Part shown: positions 1 to 9,697 of the stretch, piece after piece
Position numbering within the stretch: position 1 is the first letter of the stretch
How the letters are laid out: the number at the start of each line of letters is the position of its first letter
Assembly: GCA_041395105.1 (NCBI GenBank)
Contig: JAWLBB010000001.1
Span: forward strand, 868,001-932,000
DNA from: Opitutaceae bacterium
GTDB taxonomy: Bacteria; Verrucomicrobiota; Verrucomicrobiia; Opitutales; Opitutaceae
Direction: 5' to 3'
Length of the DNA: 64,000 bases
The notes under the pieces: generated by a model
Told to the model about the DNA's origin: nothing
The model's database searches: none
The model's input: only the letters and a program-made list of their open reading frames with translations
Translations under genes and position numbers: made by a program

Positions 1-1
1 G

Positions 2-1363
2 GTGGCCGTCCAGGACGTTCTCTTCGTCACCCTCGTCCAGATCGGGCAGATGTTCGTCTCGGCGGCCCTCATGCTTTACTATGACTGGGTGCTTTTCACC
101 GTCATACTCTGCATGGCGCCGATCCTCTGGCTGCTCAATCGCTACTTTCGCCGCCGGCTCAGCCGCAGCACCCGGGAGGTCCAGGAAAGCTTCAGCCGGG
201 TCACCTCGGCCATCGCGGAATCGGTCAGCGGCATCCGGGTGACCCAGGGCTTCGTCCGGCAGGCCACCAATCTCGGGATTTTCCGGGGCCTCATCGTCAA
301 CCATTCCCGCAACAACATGGATGTGGCGCGAATGTCGGCCAAGCTGAATCCCCTGCTCGAACTCAACAGCCAGTTCTTCATTGCCGTCCTCCTTCTCCTC
401 GGTGGTTACCGCGCCCTTCAGCCGGGCACGGGAACGGAAATCGGCGACCTCATCCAGTTCTTTTTTCTGGCCAACCTGTTCTTCTCACCGGTCCAGTCAC
501 TCGGCAACCAGTTCAATCAGGCCATGACCGCCATGGCCGGAGCGGAACGCGTCTTCCGTCTCCTTGACCTGAAACCGGAATGGGAGGACGACCCGGCTGC
601 GATCGCCATCGAAGACATCCGGGGCGAGATCGAGTTTCGGGATGTGAATTTCGGATACAAGACGGACCGTCCGGTGCTGCACCACGTCAGTTTTCTTGCC
701 GAAGCCGGACAGACCATCGCCCTCGTCGGCCACACCGGCAGCGGGAAGAGTTCGATCATCAACCTGATCTCGAAATTCTACCTGCCGACCGGCGGAGAGA
801 TCCTCATCGACGGTCGGGAGATCCGCACCATCACCAGCGAATCCCTCCACCGGTTGATGGGCACGGTCCAGCAGCAGAATTTCCTCTTCACCGGCACTCT
901 GATGGAAAACATCCGATTCGGACGCCCGGAAGCGACCGACGACGAAGTCATCGAAGCCGTCAGGTCGCTCGATTGCCTCGATCTGATCGCCGTCCTGCCC
1001 CAGGGATTTGGAACCGTGGTCGGCGAGCGCGGCTCCGGCATCTCGGCCGGACAGCGGCAGTTGGTCTGTTTTGCGCGGGCCATGCTGGCCAATCCCCGGA
1101 TCCTCATTCTTGACGAGGCGACCAGTTCGATTGACACGGTCACCGAAGCGCGTCTCCAGGCCGCCCTCGACCGCCTTCTGACCGGTCGGACCAGTTTTGT
1201 CGTGGCCCACCGCCTGAGCACGATCCGCAATGCGGACCAGGTCCTCGTGCTGGATCAGGGCAACCTGGTGGAACGCGGGACCCACGACGAATTGATCAAG
1301 AAGGGCGGCATTTATGCCGGTCTCTACGCCCAGTTCAACCAGGAACCGGACGGCTCCGGCTGA
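2..1363 (+). CDS. ABC transporter, fused permease and ATPase (5' end outside window)
   Basis: C-terminal three quarters of an ABC exporter half-transporter, which would export a substrate across the inner membrane as a dimer. The first ~190 residues hold the later transmembrane helices of an exporter membrane domain. The ATPase domain follows, with Walker A GHTGSGKSS (about residue 241), a Q-loop (VQQQNF), signature GISAGQRQ, Walker B ILILDEATSSID and the H-loop His in VAHRLSTI. Family members are usually 570-610 residues, so about 130-150 N-terminal residues lie upstream of the window and the GTG at position 2 is not the true start. It converges on the NRPS gene with 9 bp between stop codons; a role in exporting the NRPS product is possible but rests on proximity only. 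Confidence 0.93.
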   Translation: MAVQDVLFVTLVQIGQMFVSAALMLYYDWVLFTVILCMAPILWLLNRYFRRRLSRSTREVQESFSRVTSAIAESVSGIRVTQGFVRQATNLGIFRGLIVNHSRNNMDVARMSAKLNPLLELNSQFFIAVLLLLGGYRALQPGTGTEIGDLIQFFFLANLFFSPVQSLGNQFNQAMTAMAGAERVFRLLDLKPEWEDDPAAIAIEDIRGEIEFRDVNFGYKTDRPVLHHVSFLAEAGQTIALVGHTGSGKSSIINLISKFYLPTGGEILIDGREIRTITSESLHRLMGTVQQQNFLFTGTLMENIRFGRPEATDDEVIEAVRSLDCLDLIAVLPQGFGTVVGERGSGISAGQRQLVCFARAMLANPRILILDEATSSIDTVTEARLQAALDRLLTGRTSFVVAHRLSTIRNADQVLVLDQGNLVERGTHDELIKKGGIYAGLYAQFNQEPDGSG

Positions 1364-1372
1364 GGAGGCGCA

Positions 1373-4300
1373 TCAGCCGATCTTGGCTCGAATCGGGCGG
1401 ATTCTGCGTCGACGGTGCTGTTCCGCGACACTGCCCCACCCGGGCATTCGGAAGCGGGGTCTTTCGGGTCCGGGATTCGTGGCGCTGTCAACGATCGCCT
1501 CCCGGTAGTCCGGCAGCAGCGACATCGGATTTCCGGGCGCTTCCACCAGGTGATTGAGGATCTCCTCGTAGCGCCGGACATAGCGCAGGATGGTGGTCTT
1601 CCTGAAGGTGCGGGTTCGATAGGAAATGAGCAGGGAAATCCCCTTGACCGTGTCGCGAATCTCAATCTTGGGCAGGTTCGGGCCGGCGCCGAAATGGCGG
1701 TGGACCGGGTCGATTCGCGTTCCCGTCAGGTGAAGGCCCGCCGGATCGTCGGCGCCGTGAACGATGAAGAACGGCGTAAGTCTGCCGCCTTTCCGGCCGT
1801 TGGCCTTGAGAAACTCGGTCACGATCTCTCCGACGGGGAAGGTCCGGCGCTCGATGGCCTTAATCCACTCGCGGGTGGAGGATTCAAGAAAGGTCGAGAA
1901 GGTCCGGATTGGGTCGGGTCGGGCGCGGAAATAGATCATCCGTCCGAGGTGCCCGACCATCCGGGCGGCCGCCGGATGAGCCCGTCCGTCGACGACCGAA
2001 GCGATGAGAAAATCCGTTTGTCCCGTGTGACGGTTCACGAGAACGGCATTGGATGCCATCAGCGTCATGAATACGGTTGTGCCGAACCGTCGGCTCAATG
2101 CGCGGACTCCGGATGCGAGGTCGGGGGGAAGGAGAAAGTGGAGGGTTCGATCCGTCCCGTCATCCCTCTCGGTGACGGGCCCATCGGTTGGAAACCAGGC
2201 CCCCAGAGGCGGACCTGAAATCGTCTCCCTCCAGAAGGGTTCCATCGATTGCTTCAGGGCTGGGGTCAACTGGCGCCGCTCCCAGGCGACGTAGTCGATT
2301 GGCTGATACTTGGGCATTGGCCAGTCGGGCGCTTCTCCCCGATCCAGTTTCTCGTAGAAGGCGGATACCTCCTCGTAGAAGAGCGCCAGTGAAACGGCAT
2401 CAAAGTGGGCATGGGGGAAGATGAAAGTGACAAAGTGATCGTCGCTTCCAAACCGGGTCACCTTCACTCTTGGAGTGGAGACGCCGGACAGATTGATCCG
2501 CTTCCGGGCGTCCTCACGGAATTCCGCTTTGGCCCTTCTGAGGCGCTGATGTGGCGGCAAACCGGACAGATCCTGTCTCTGAATCACCACTCGGGCCGAA
2601 GGCTCCACCGTTACCCGCACGTCGCCGGCCGCGTCCATCCAGGTCCTGGTCCGCATCGCTTCGTGGCGCTTTATGAACAGATCAATGGCATCTCTCAGGG
2701 CCCTTTGGTTGAACGGACCGCGGATCCGGAATGCCCGGCTGATGTTTCCGCCTTTGCGTCGGCTGCCCGGTCTGAAGTTCTTGAAATACCAGGTAATATT
2801 GCCGGCTGCTTTGGTCTGGCTCCTTTTGTTCAGGCGGATCATTCGGGACGAGACCGACTTCGCGGATTCTCCCTTTCGCTTCAGGGCCAGCCGGGCCAGA
2901 CCACGAGGAGTGGACGCAGTGTGGAGATCGGTCAGAGTGAAATCGATCCCGGTCCGGCGGGACAGCCGGTAGACCAGCCTCGAAGCCTGCAAGGAATCGC
3001 CGCCGACGCAGAAGTAGGAATCGTCGGGCCCGACGACCGGTCGATTCAGGATCTCCGCGAACAACCGGGTGATGGAGGCTTCTTCTTCACTGACCGGAAG
3101 ATCCTGCGTTTCGATCGGGCTTTCATCCGCGCCGGCAGAACCTTCCGAGGCCATCCGGGCGAGCGCACGACGATCAATCTTGCCGTTCACGTTTCGGGGC
3201 AGTTCCCGGACCACCTCGAGTCGGGTCGGGACGAGGTAGGCCGGGAGCCTTTCCCTGAGATACTGGATCAGATCCTGGCCTGCGGGCCGATGGTCTCCCG
3301 GAGCCGCGACCCAGGCGGAGAGAAACTTGCCGGTTGCCGGATCGCTTTCGACGAGGACCGCGGCCTGTCGGACGGCTGGATGCCGGCAGAGTGCGCTCTC
3401 GATTTCCCCGGGTTCAATCCGGTGTCCCCGTATCTTCACCTGTTGGTCGATTCGCCCGATGTACTCGATCAGCCCGTCTTCCCGCCAACGAACCAGGTCG
3501 CCGGTGCGGTAGAGCCGATCACCGGCATGGAAGGGACTGGGCAGGAACCTTTCGGCGGTCAGTCCGGGTTGGTTGAGATAACCGCGGGCCACTCCGGCCC
3601 CGCCGATGTAGAGCTCGCCCACCGTTCCGATGGGGACCGGACGGAGTTTCGAGTCGAGAACATGGCAGTTGGTGTTGCCGATGGGACGCCCGATCGGGAT
3701 CGAACCGCTCTCCGGATCAATCCCCGGAGGGATCCGGTAGCAACAGGCGAACGTGGTCGTTTCAGTCGGACCGTAGCCATTGATCAGCCGGGTTCCGGGC
3801 AATGCCGCCTGGGCCCGGGCGATGTGGCCCGGGGAAAGGGCTTCTCCTCCCGTCAGGAGTTGCCGGACCGGCTTCAATATCCCGGGCGCTTCATCGATGA
3901 TGAAGTTGAACAGGGAACAGGTCAGCCAGAGGGTGTCGATCTGCTCCCGGCGAAGAACCTGTTCGAGCTTTTGAATGGTGGGGACGCGATCGGGAAAGAC
4001 AACCAGGCGTCCTCCGTGAAGAAGCGCTCCCCAGATTTCGAAGGTGGAGGCGTCGAAGGAGGCCGGAGCCAGGTAGAGCAGTCGGTTGTCCGGCCCGAGT
4101 TCCGCATAATCGATACCGAAGAGAAGACGCGCGACGGCACGGTGGGGCACCTCGACGCCTTTGGGCTCTCCGGTCGAGCCCGAGGTGAACATGACGTAAG
4201 CCGGATCGTCGGGCCTGACCGGCACCACGGGTGGTTGGGAGGGTGGGGTGCCGGGTGCGGGTCTCTTCGCTTCGAGATGGGTGAAGCCATTCCCCCGGAG

Positions 4301-6040
4301 CCGGTCGGTGTGGGCTGCGTCATGGAGTATGATCCGTGTGCCCGATGACTCGAGCAGCAGGCGCAGCCGTTCATCGGGGTATTCCGGATCGAGCGGAAGG
4401 TAGGCGGCGCCCGCCTTGAGAATCGCGAGAACCGCGACGATCTGCTCGACGGATCGCTCCGTCAGCAGGCCCACTCTGTCCCCGATCCGCACGCCCGTCT
4501 CAGCAAGTCGATGGGCCAGCTGATTCGACGCGTCCTCCAGTTCGCCGTAGGTCAGGGAATCCTCCTTCGATTTCAGGGCCACCGCATCCGACCGGCTTCG
4601 TGCCTGTCGCGAAAAGAGGGCGTGGATCGTCCGGTCGGACGGGTAAGGTGTCCGACGGCAGTTCCACTTGTGCAGGGTGGCCGCTTCCTTCCGGCCGAGA
4701 ACGCCAAGCGATCCGACGGTTGAATCCGCATCCGAGGCGAGTTGACCGAGGACCTGTGTCATCCGGTCTGCCAATCGTCTCAGCGCGGTCTCGGTCCAAC
4801 GGGTCGGATCCCATGTCATCTCGATCCGGATCCGACGGCCATCGTAAACCTGCACTGTCAGGGGGATGTCGGTCGTGGCCTCCAGAGTGAAGGTCCATCC
4901 GACGCCGGGAAGCGGCGCGCCCAACTGTTCGGAAAGCTGATAGCGTTCGTAGCCGACCAACGTGTCAAACAAAGCGGTCGTTTCCGGCCAATTCCAGGCC
5001 TGCTGAATCAGGTGAAGCGGCGTCTGTTCGTGAGGTCGCATGGCAAACCAGTCGTTCCGGAGGCTGCGCAACCAGTCGAGTTTGGGGCATTCGTCGTCCA
5101 CTGTGATGTGGAGCGGAACGGTGTTGACGAAGACACCGACCATTGAATCGGCCCGATCGATCGGCGGGTGCCGGCCCGCCCGCGGTGCCCCGAAACAGAT
5201 GTTCCCCCGGCCTGTTGTCCTGGCGAGGGTCAGGGCCCAGGCTGCCTGGGTCAGGGTGTTCAGGCTGAGGTCGTGGCGGGCGGACCATTGGCGGAGGGCT
5301 TCCGTGGTCGACCGTTCAAGCGTGAGGGAAAGCCGCCTGCGGTCCTCCTGGCCGGAATCCGGAAGTTGAGACGGGGTCAGATCCAGCGGCGTGGGCTCCG
5401 CACCTGCCCCCACTTTGCGCCAGAAGGACAGCGAGGTTTGAAAATCGTTTCCGGCGACCCAGGCCAGATAATCCGTGTAGCGCGGAGCGGGCGTGAGTGC
5501 CGCCTCCCGGTCTTCCAGCAGGGCACGGTAGATCTCCTGGAATTCCCGGAGGAGGATGAGGCGGCCCCTTCCGTCGAAAAGCGCGTGATGGGAGGTCCAG
5601 AGAATCTCGGTCTGACCGGATCCGAATGAAAAGAGCCGGAAACGCATCAGTGGCGCCGTGTCGATCGGCATTCCAAGTTCACGATCGCGTCGCCTCGCCT
5701 CACTGAGCATGCGTTCCCGGCCTGCCTCGCGGGGGTCTTGGATCCTGGAGGCATGGATCGGGATTTCCACCTGGGGAAGCGTCTCCATCAGGATCCGCCC
5801 ATCGGGTCCTGCCACGAATCGACTCCTCAGCACTTCATGACGTGCGGCCAGGAGGGCCCATGTTCGGCCGAAGACATCCGTGTTGAACGGTCCCTTCCAC
5901 CTCCAGCGGAGCTGTTGCAGATAGTGCGCCTTCTCGGGCGAGGCGATCGTCCGCATAAGCATGGCTTCCTGCATGGGCAGGGCGGGATGTGATGTCAGGG
6001 TGACCGGTTCCGGTGTCAAAAGCCCCTCGGGAGGTGCCAT
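1373..6040 (-). CDS. Nonribosomal peptide synthetase, C-A-PCP-C, valine-like A domain
   Basis: Multidomain assembly-line enzyme of about 1555 residues. Counted from the upstream TTG at 6082, a first condensation domain (~30-460) has the intact motif HHALFDG near 165. The adenylation domain (~480-985) has TSGSTGEPKG near 636, GYGPTET and the A10 lysine in NGKIDR. The carrier domain has GGDSL near 1027 for the phosphopantetheine arm. The second condensation-like domain (~1110-1555) has HAHFDA in place of HHxxxDG. Pocket residues read by eye against GrsA give D-A-F-W-L-G-G-T-F-K, matching known valine codes. No thioesterase or reductase domain and no phosphopantetheinyl transferase are visible nearby. 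I use the first ATG (6040); the TTG at 6082 would add 14 residues, and neither has a clear ribosome binding site. Confidence 0.92.
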   Translation of the reverse strand: MAPPEGLLTPEPVTLTSHPALPMQEAMLMRTIASPEKAHYLQQLRWRWKGPFNTDVFGRTWALLAARHEVLRSRFVAGPDGRILMETLPQVEIPIHASRIQDPREAGRERMLSEARRRDRELGMPIDTAPLMRFRLFSFGSGQTEILWTSHHALFDGRGRLILLREFQEIYRALLEDREAALTPAPRYTDYLAWVAGNDFQTSLSFWRKVGAGAEPTPLDLTPSQLPDSGQEDRRRLSLTLERSTTEALRQWSARHDLSLNTLTQAAWALTLARTTGRGNICFGAPRAGRHPPIDRADSMVGVFVNTVPLHITVDDECPKLDWLRSLRNDWFAMRPHEQTPLHLIQQAWNWPETTALFDTLVGYERYQLSEQLGAPLPGVGWTFTLEATTDIPLTVQVYDGRRIRIEMTWDPTRWTETALRRLADRMTQVLGQLASDADSTVGSLGVLGRKEAATLHKWNCRRTPYPSDRTIHALFSRQARSRSDAVALKSKEDSLTYGELEDASNQLAHRLAETGVRIGDRVGLLTERSVEQIVAVLAILKAGAAYLPLDPEYPDERLRLLLESSGTRIILHDAAHTDRLRGNGFTHLEAKRPAPGTPPSQPPVVPVRPDDPAYVMFTSGSTGEPKGVEVPHRAVARLLFGIDYAELGPDNRLLYLAPASFDASTFEIWGALLHGGRLVVFPDRVPTIQKLEQVLRREQIDTLWLTCSLFNFIIDEAPGILKPVRQLLTGGEALSPGHIARAQAALPGTRLINGYGPTETTTFACCYRIPPGIDPESGSIPIGRPIGNTNCHVLDSKLRPVPIGTVGELYIGGAGVARGYLNQPGLTAERFLPSPFHAGDRLYRTGDLVRWREDGLIEYIGRIDQQVKIRGHRIEPGEIESALCRHPAVRQAAVLVESDPATGKFLSAWVAAPGDHRPAGQDLIQYLRERLPAYLVPTRLEVVRELPRNVNGKIDRRALARMASEGSAGADESPIETQDLPVSEEEASITRLFAEILNRPVVGPDDSYFCVGGDSLQASRLVYRLSRRTGIDFTLTDLHTASTPRGLARLALKRKGESAKSVSSRMIRLNKRSQTKAAGNITWYFKNFRPGSRRKGGNISRAFRIRGPFNQRALRDAIDLFIKRHEAMRTRTWMDAAGDVRVTVEPSARVVIQRQDLSGLPPHQRLRRAKAEFREDARKRINLSGVSTPRVKVTRFGSDDHFVTFIFPHAHFDAVSLALFYEEVSAFYEKLDRGEAPDWPMPKYQPIDYVAWERRQLTPALKQSMEPFWRETISGPPLGAWFPTDGPVTERDDGTDRTLHFLLPPDLASGVRALSRRFGTTVFMTLMASNAVLVNRHTGQTDFLIASVVDGRAHPAAARMVGHLGRMIYFRARPDPIRTFSTFLESSTREWIKAIERRTFPVGEIVTEFLKANGRKGGRLTPFFIVHGADDPAGLHLTGTRIDPVHRHFGAGPNLPKIEIRDTVKGISLLISYRTRTFRKTTILRYVRRYEEILNHLVEAPGNPMSLLPDYREAIVDSATNPGPERPRFRMPGWGSVAEQHRRRRIRPIRAKIG

Positions 6041-6344
6041 GGTGCGAGAGTAGAAAGTGAAATCGAGCCGTGAAGAATCCAATGATTGATCGGGGATAAC
6101 CGGTCCGGGCTTTAGCTTTGGTCTCCGCTTCCTGCACCTCCCGGACCACCGGGGACATCATGAAGCGGATTTCTGGATGCAATTACCATGCCTTCTGATT
6201 GAACCGAATCGGGATACCCATGGTTCTTGGGGCTTGAGCCGGACTTTAGGCCAGGATAGGACCAAGATCGAACAATATCTGCAGAGTCGATTTCCCGCCC
6301 TGCCGGTTAGAATCCGCCCGGTCCCATCTCTCTCGAACGAATCC

Positions 6345-6554
6345 ATGAACGTCATCCTGCTTACCGTGTTTATCGGCTTGATTCTGGTTGGCTTCTTTGT
6401 GGCATTCTTTCTCAATCAGCGCCGCCACAGTGTCTACAGCAGCCCGGAGCGGGATTCTTTGCTTCCTCTTGAGGATGAGGATTTTGTTTCGGAGACGCGC
6501 CCCTCGGGCCCTCCGCTTGGAACCCCGTCTGTCACGGATACCCCCGTCAGGTGA
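6345..6554 (+). CDS. ccoS: cbb3-type cytochrome oxidase assembly protein CcoS
   Basis: Small single-span protein of 69 residues. It opens with a membrane helix (MNVILLTVFIGLILVGFF) followed by a basic and then acidic tail, the usual CcoS pattern; CcoS proteins help insert cofactors into cbb3 oxidase. The same frame is open further upstream, but the ATG at 6345 gives the family's usual N-terminus. It sits 58 bp before ccoNO in the same direction, so it is probably the first gene of the oxidase operon, whereas in many genomes ccoS comes last. Confidence 0.85.
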   Translation: MNVILLTVFIGLILVGFFVAFFLNQRRHSVYSSPERDSLLPLEDEDFVSETRPSGPPLGTPSVTDTPVR

Positions 6555-6612
6555 TCCCCCTTTCCATCCCTCCATCCCCATCATTCCTTTGTTCAACCCA
6601 ACGCTCGAATAA

Positions 6613-8922
6613 ATGAACGGACAGAAGACGACCATTGAGTACGACGATCGTATCGTGCGCATGTTCATGATTGCCTCCATCTTCTGGGGCGCGGTCGGCA
6701 TGCTTGTCGGCGTCATCGTCGCCACCCAGCTCAATTTCTGGAGGGTCAACTTTGATCTCCCCTGGCTGACTTTCGGCCGGCTGCGACCCCTGCACACCAA
6801 CGCGGTCATCTTCGCCTTTGTCGGCAATATGATGTTCGCGGGCATCTACCACTCGACCCAGCGCCTGTGCAAGGTCCGCCTCGCCTCTGATTTTCTCTCC
6901 AAACTCCATTTCTGGGGCTGGCAGCTGATCATCGTGGGTGCCGCCATAACCCTGCCCCTCGGTCTGACCCGATCGAAGGAGTATGCCGAACTGATCTGGC
7001 CGATCAATATCGCGGTCGCCGTGATCTGGGTGGTCTTCGCCGCCAACTTCTTCTGGACGCTGGCCAGACGCAACGAGAAGTCACTCTACGTCGCCCTCTG
7101 GTTCTATATCGCGACGATTGTCACGGTGGCGGTGCTTTACATCGTCAACCATCTGTCGATTCCGACCAGCCTGGTCCACAGTTACGGGGTTTTCGGAGGG
7201 GTCCAGGATGCCCTCGTCCAATGGTGGTACGGCCACAACGCGGTGGCCTTCTTCCTCACCACTCCGATCCTCGGGATCATGTACTATTACCTGCCGAAGG
7301 CGGCCCAGCGACCGGTCTATTCCTACCGGTTGTCGGTGGTCCACTTCTGGTCCCTGGTCTTTCTTTACATCTGGGCGGGCCCGCACCACCTCATGCACAC
7401 CGCTCTGCCGCATTGGCTGCAGTCGCTCGGCATGGTCTTCAGTCTCATGCTCTGGGCGCCGTCCTGGGGCGGCATGCTCAACGGTCTGCTCACCCTCCGG
7501 GGAGCCTGGGACAAGCTGCGGACCGATCCCGTTCTCAAGTTTCTCGCCGCGGGCGTCACCTTCTATGGCATGTCGACTTTTGAGGGGCCCCTGCTCTCGA
7601 TCAAGTCGGTCAACGCCCTCGGCCATTACACCGACTGGATCATCGGGCACGTCCATGGAGGGACTCTCGGGTGGAACGGCTTCATGGCGGCAGGCATGTT
7701 CTACTGGCTGGCCCCGCGCCTCTGGAACACCAAGCTCCACTCGGTCGCCATGGCCAATATGCATTTCTGGCTCGGGCTGGTCGGCATCCTTCTCTACGTC
7801 GCCTCGATGTGGGTCTCCGGGATCACCCAGGGCCTCATGCTCAACGGAACAACCGAGGGCGGTGCGCTGCTCGCTTACCCGAATTTCCTCGAGACCCTCA
7901 ATTCAATCCGGCCCCTCATGGCCACCCGCATCATCGGTGGCACCCTCTACCTCGTGGGCTGGTTCATGCTGATCTGGAATATCTGGAAGACCGCAAAGAG
8001 TGGCTCGCCGGTCAACGGTACGGTCGAGGTCTACATTGAGGAGAAGGATCCGGCCGACAAGATGACACTATTCGGCACATTCGTGAATGCGCCTTTCGTT
8101 TACAGCTTCCTCATCATCGTCCTGGCCATGACCTGGGCCTTTGGACGCGACTGGATCTCCCTGGTCTCGATGATCCTCCTCTTTCTCACCTGCATCATCG
8201 CCTTCATCCACCTTCAGCAGGGAGAGGACAACTGGGCGGCCTGGTACGACAAACTCCTCTCCAATTTCTTCCCGTTCACCGTCCTCGTTCTTCTCGCCAT
8301 CCTCGTCGGCGGTGTCTTCCAGATTGTCCCGATGGTCACGGTGGGTCGTGAACGGGTGGTCGACGACCGGATCCAGGTGCCCTACACGCCACTCGAATTG
8401 GCCGGCCGCGACATCTATGTGCGCGAGGGCTGCTATACCTGCCATTCCCAAATGATCCGGCCGTTTGTCTCCGAGGTCCTTCGCTATGGAGATTACTCCC
8501 GGCTGGGCGAGAGCATCTACGATCATCCGTTCCAGTGGGGCTCACGAAGGACCGGTCCGGATCTCGCCCGGGTCGGCGGCAAGTATTCGGATATCTGGCA
8601 CTTTCAGCACATGGCCGACCCGCGCAATCTGTCACCCGGATCGAATATGCCGCGCTATCCCTGGCTCTTCACCAGCGCCACCGATGTGGCCGCGTTGACC
8701 TCGAAGATCCGCGTTCAGCGCATCCTCGGAGTGCCCTATCCCGAGATGACGGCTGAGGACATTCAGGCCGATGTCAGCCGTCAGGCTGAAGCCATCGCTG
8801 CCGGACTTGCCACCGATGTGGATATCGCTCCGGACCGGGAGATCATCGCCCTGATCGCCTACCTTCAGCAAATGGGCAAATCCGAAGTGGCCACTCCGGG
8901 GGATCTGGCCGATACCCGTTAA
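6613..8922 (+). CDS. ccoNO: cbb3-type cytochrome c oxidase, fused subunits I and II (CcoNO)
   Basis: Fusion of the haem-copper catalytic subunit CcoN with the mono-haem c subunit CcoO, 769 residues. The first ~480 residues are polytopic with oxidase subunit I features, including conserved His residues in LRPLHTNAV, WWYGHNAV, GPHHLMHTALP and IGHVHGG. After a second membrane region at ~500-585 comes a periplasmic cytochrome c domain with CYTCH near residue 607 and downstream Met ligand candidates. It reduces O2 to water with high affinity and pumps protons at the cytoplasmic membrane. Separate ccoN and ccoO genes are the proteobacterial norm; fused forms occur in Bacteroidetes and Verrucomicrobia relatives. 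ccoQ, ccoP, ccoG and ccoI follow. Confidence 0.96.
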   Translation: MNGQKTTIEYDDRIVRMFMIASIFWGAVGMLVGVIVATQLNFWRVNFDLPWLTFGRLRPLHTNAVIFAFVGNMMFAGIYHSTQRLCKVRLASDFLSKLHFWGWQLIIVGAAITLPLGLTRSKEYAELIWPINIAVAVIWVVFAANFFWTLARRNEKSLYVALWFYIATIVTVAVLYIVNHLSIPTSLVHSYGVFGGVQDALVQWWYGHNAVAFFLTTPILGIMYYYLPKAAQRPVYSYRLSVVHFWSLVFLYIWAGPHHLMHTALPHWLQSLGMVFSLMLWAPSWGGMLNGLLTLRGAWDKLRTDPVLKFLAAGVTFYGMSTFEGPLLSIKSVNALGHYTDWIIGHVHGGTLGWNGFMAAGMFYWLAPRLWNTKLHSVAMANMHFWLGLVGILLYVASMWVSGITQGLMLNGTTEGGALLAYPNFLETLNSIRPLMATRIIGGTLYLVGWFMLIWNIWKTAKSGSPVNGTVEVYIEEKDPADKMTLFGTFVNAPFVYSFLIIVLAMTWAFGRDWISLVSMILLFLTCIIAFIHLQQGEDNWAAWYDKLLSNFFPFTVLVLLAILVGGVFQIVPMVTVGRERVVDDRIQVPYTPLELAGRDIYVREGCYTCHSQMIRPFVSEVLRYGDYSRLGESIYDHPFQWGSRRTGPDLARVGGKYSDIWHFQHMADPRNLSPGSNMPRYPWLFTSATDVAALTSKIRVQRILGVPYPEMTAEDIQADVSRQAEAIAAGLATDVDIAPDREIIALIAYLQQMGKSEVATPGDLADTR

Positions 8923-8943
8923 CCGCCGGACTGACTCCGAGCG

Positions 8944-9135
8944 ATGTTTCAAAGAATCAACTACGAAGACTGGCAGATGCTCTACCCGATCGTCGGGTTC
9001 TCCATCTTTTTTCTCATATTCCTGGTGGCTGTCATCTGGATCATGAGAATGAAAAAGGAGAAGGTGGATCGGATGGGGCGGATGCCGTTGGATGACAGCG
9101 ACGATCTGAACGCCCATGGCAAGAGAACCGAATAA
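8944..9135 (+). CDS. ccoQ: cbb3 oxidase small subunit CcoQ-like
   Basis: 63-residue protein with one membrane helix (about residues 13-33, YPIVGFSIFFLIFLVAVIW) followed by a charged cytoplasmic tail, as in CcoQ/FixQ, which stabilises the oxidase complex. It starts 21 bp after ccoNO, and its end overlaps the start of ccoP by 20 bp, suggesting translational coupling. The call rests mainly on topology and position, because CcoQ sequences are poorly conserved. Confidence 0.8.
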   Translation: MFQRINYEDWQMLYPIVGFSIFFLIFLVAVIWIMRMKKEKVDRMGRMPLDDSDDLNAHGKRTE

Positions 9136-9697
9136 ACGCCCCCCGGAGGATTCCGTCCGCGAGCACACCTACGACGGCATCCAGGAATACAATAAGCGGC
9201 TGCCCAACTGGTGGCTCTTCACCCTCTACGGAAGTATTGTCTTCGGCTTCTTCTACTGGTTCTACTTCCACCGCAGCGGAGTCGGCACCTTCGACAAGGA
9301 GCAGCTCGCCCAGAAGCTTGCGGCGATCGAAGCGGCCAAGGAATCCGGGCAGGCGAGCATCCTTGACGATGACGGCCTCTGGGCCCTGAGCAAGGATCCC
9401 AAAGCGGTTGCTGCGGGTCAGGCCACCTTCGAAGCCAATTGCATTGCCTGCCATCTCAAGAGCCTGCGGGGCAAGGAGGAAAGCCCGACCGCGATCGGCC
9501 CCAGCCTGGTCGACTCCGAGTGGCTTTATGGAGGAGGCAAGCCGACCGGATTCAAGAATACCATCCTCCACGGGTCTCCCGATGTGACCAAGGGTATGGT
9601 GGCCTGGGAAAGTATTCTCGGCGATCGGCGGATTTCCGAGGTCGTCGCGTATATCCTGAGCCACCACGAGAGGGCGGAAGACGGGACGGCCCTCTGA
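9116..9697 (+). CDS. ccoP: cbb3 oxidase subunit III (CcoP), single-haem form
   Basis: 193-residue membrane-anchored cytochrome c that delivers electrons to the oxidase. The N-terminus has the CcoP signature YDGIQEYNKRLPNWW, then one membrane helix (about 33-55) and one cytochrome c domain with CIACH near residue 109 and a Met ligand candidate in KGMVAW. Proteobacterial CcoP is about 300 residues with two CXXCH motifs; only one is present here. The start overlaps the end of ccoQ by 20 bp. Confidence 0.93.
   Translation: MAREPNKRPPEDSVREHTYDGIQEYNKRLPNWWLFTLYGSIVFGFFYWFYFHRSGVGTFDKEQLAQKLAAIEAAKESGQASILDDDGLWALSKDPKAVAAGQATFEANCIACHLKSLRGKEESPTAIGPSLVDSEWLYGGGKPTGFKNTILHGSPDVTKGMVAWESILGDRRISEVVAYILSHHERAEDGTAL

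Noticed and set aside
2405..4348. 647-residue open frame on the plus strand
   Set aside because: It is antisense to the adenylation domain of the NRPS. The product has no recognisable domain; long antisense frames are common in GC-rich genes.
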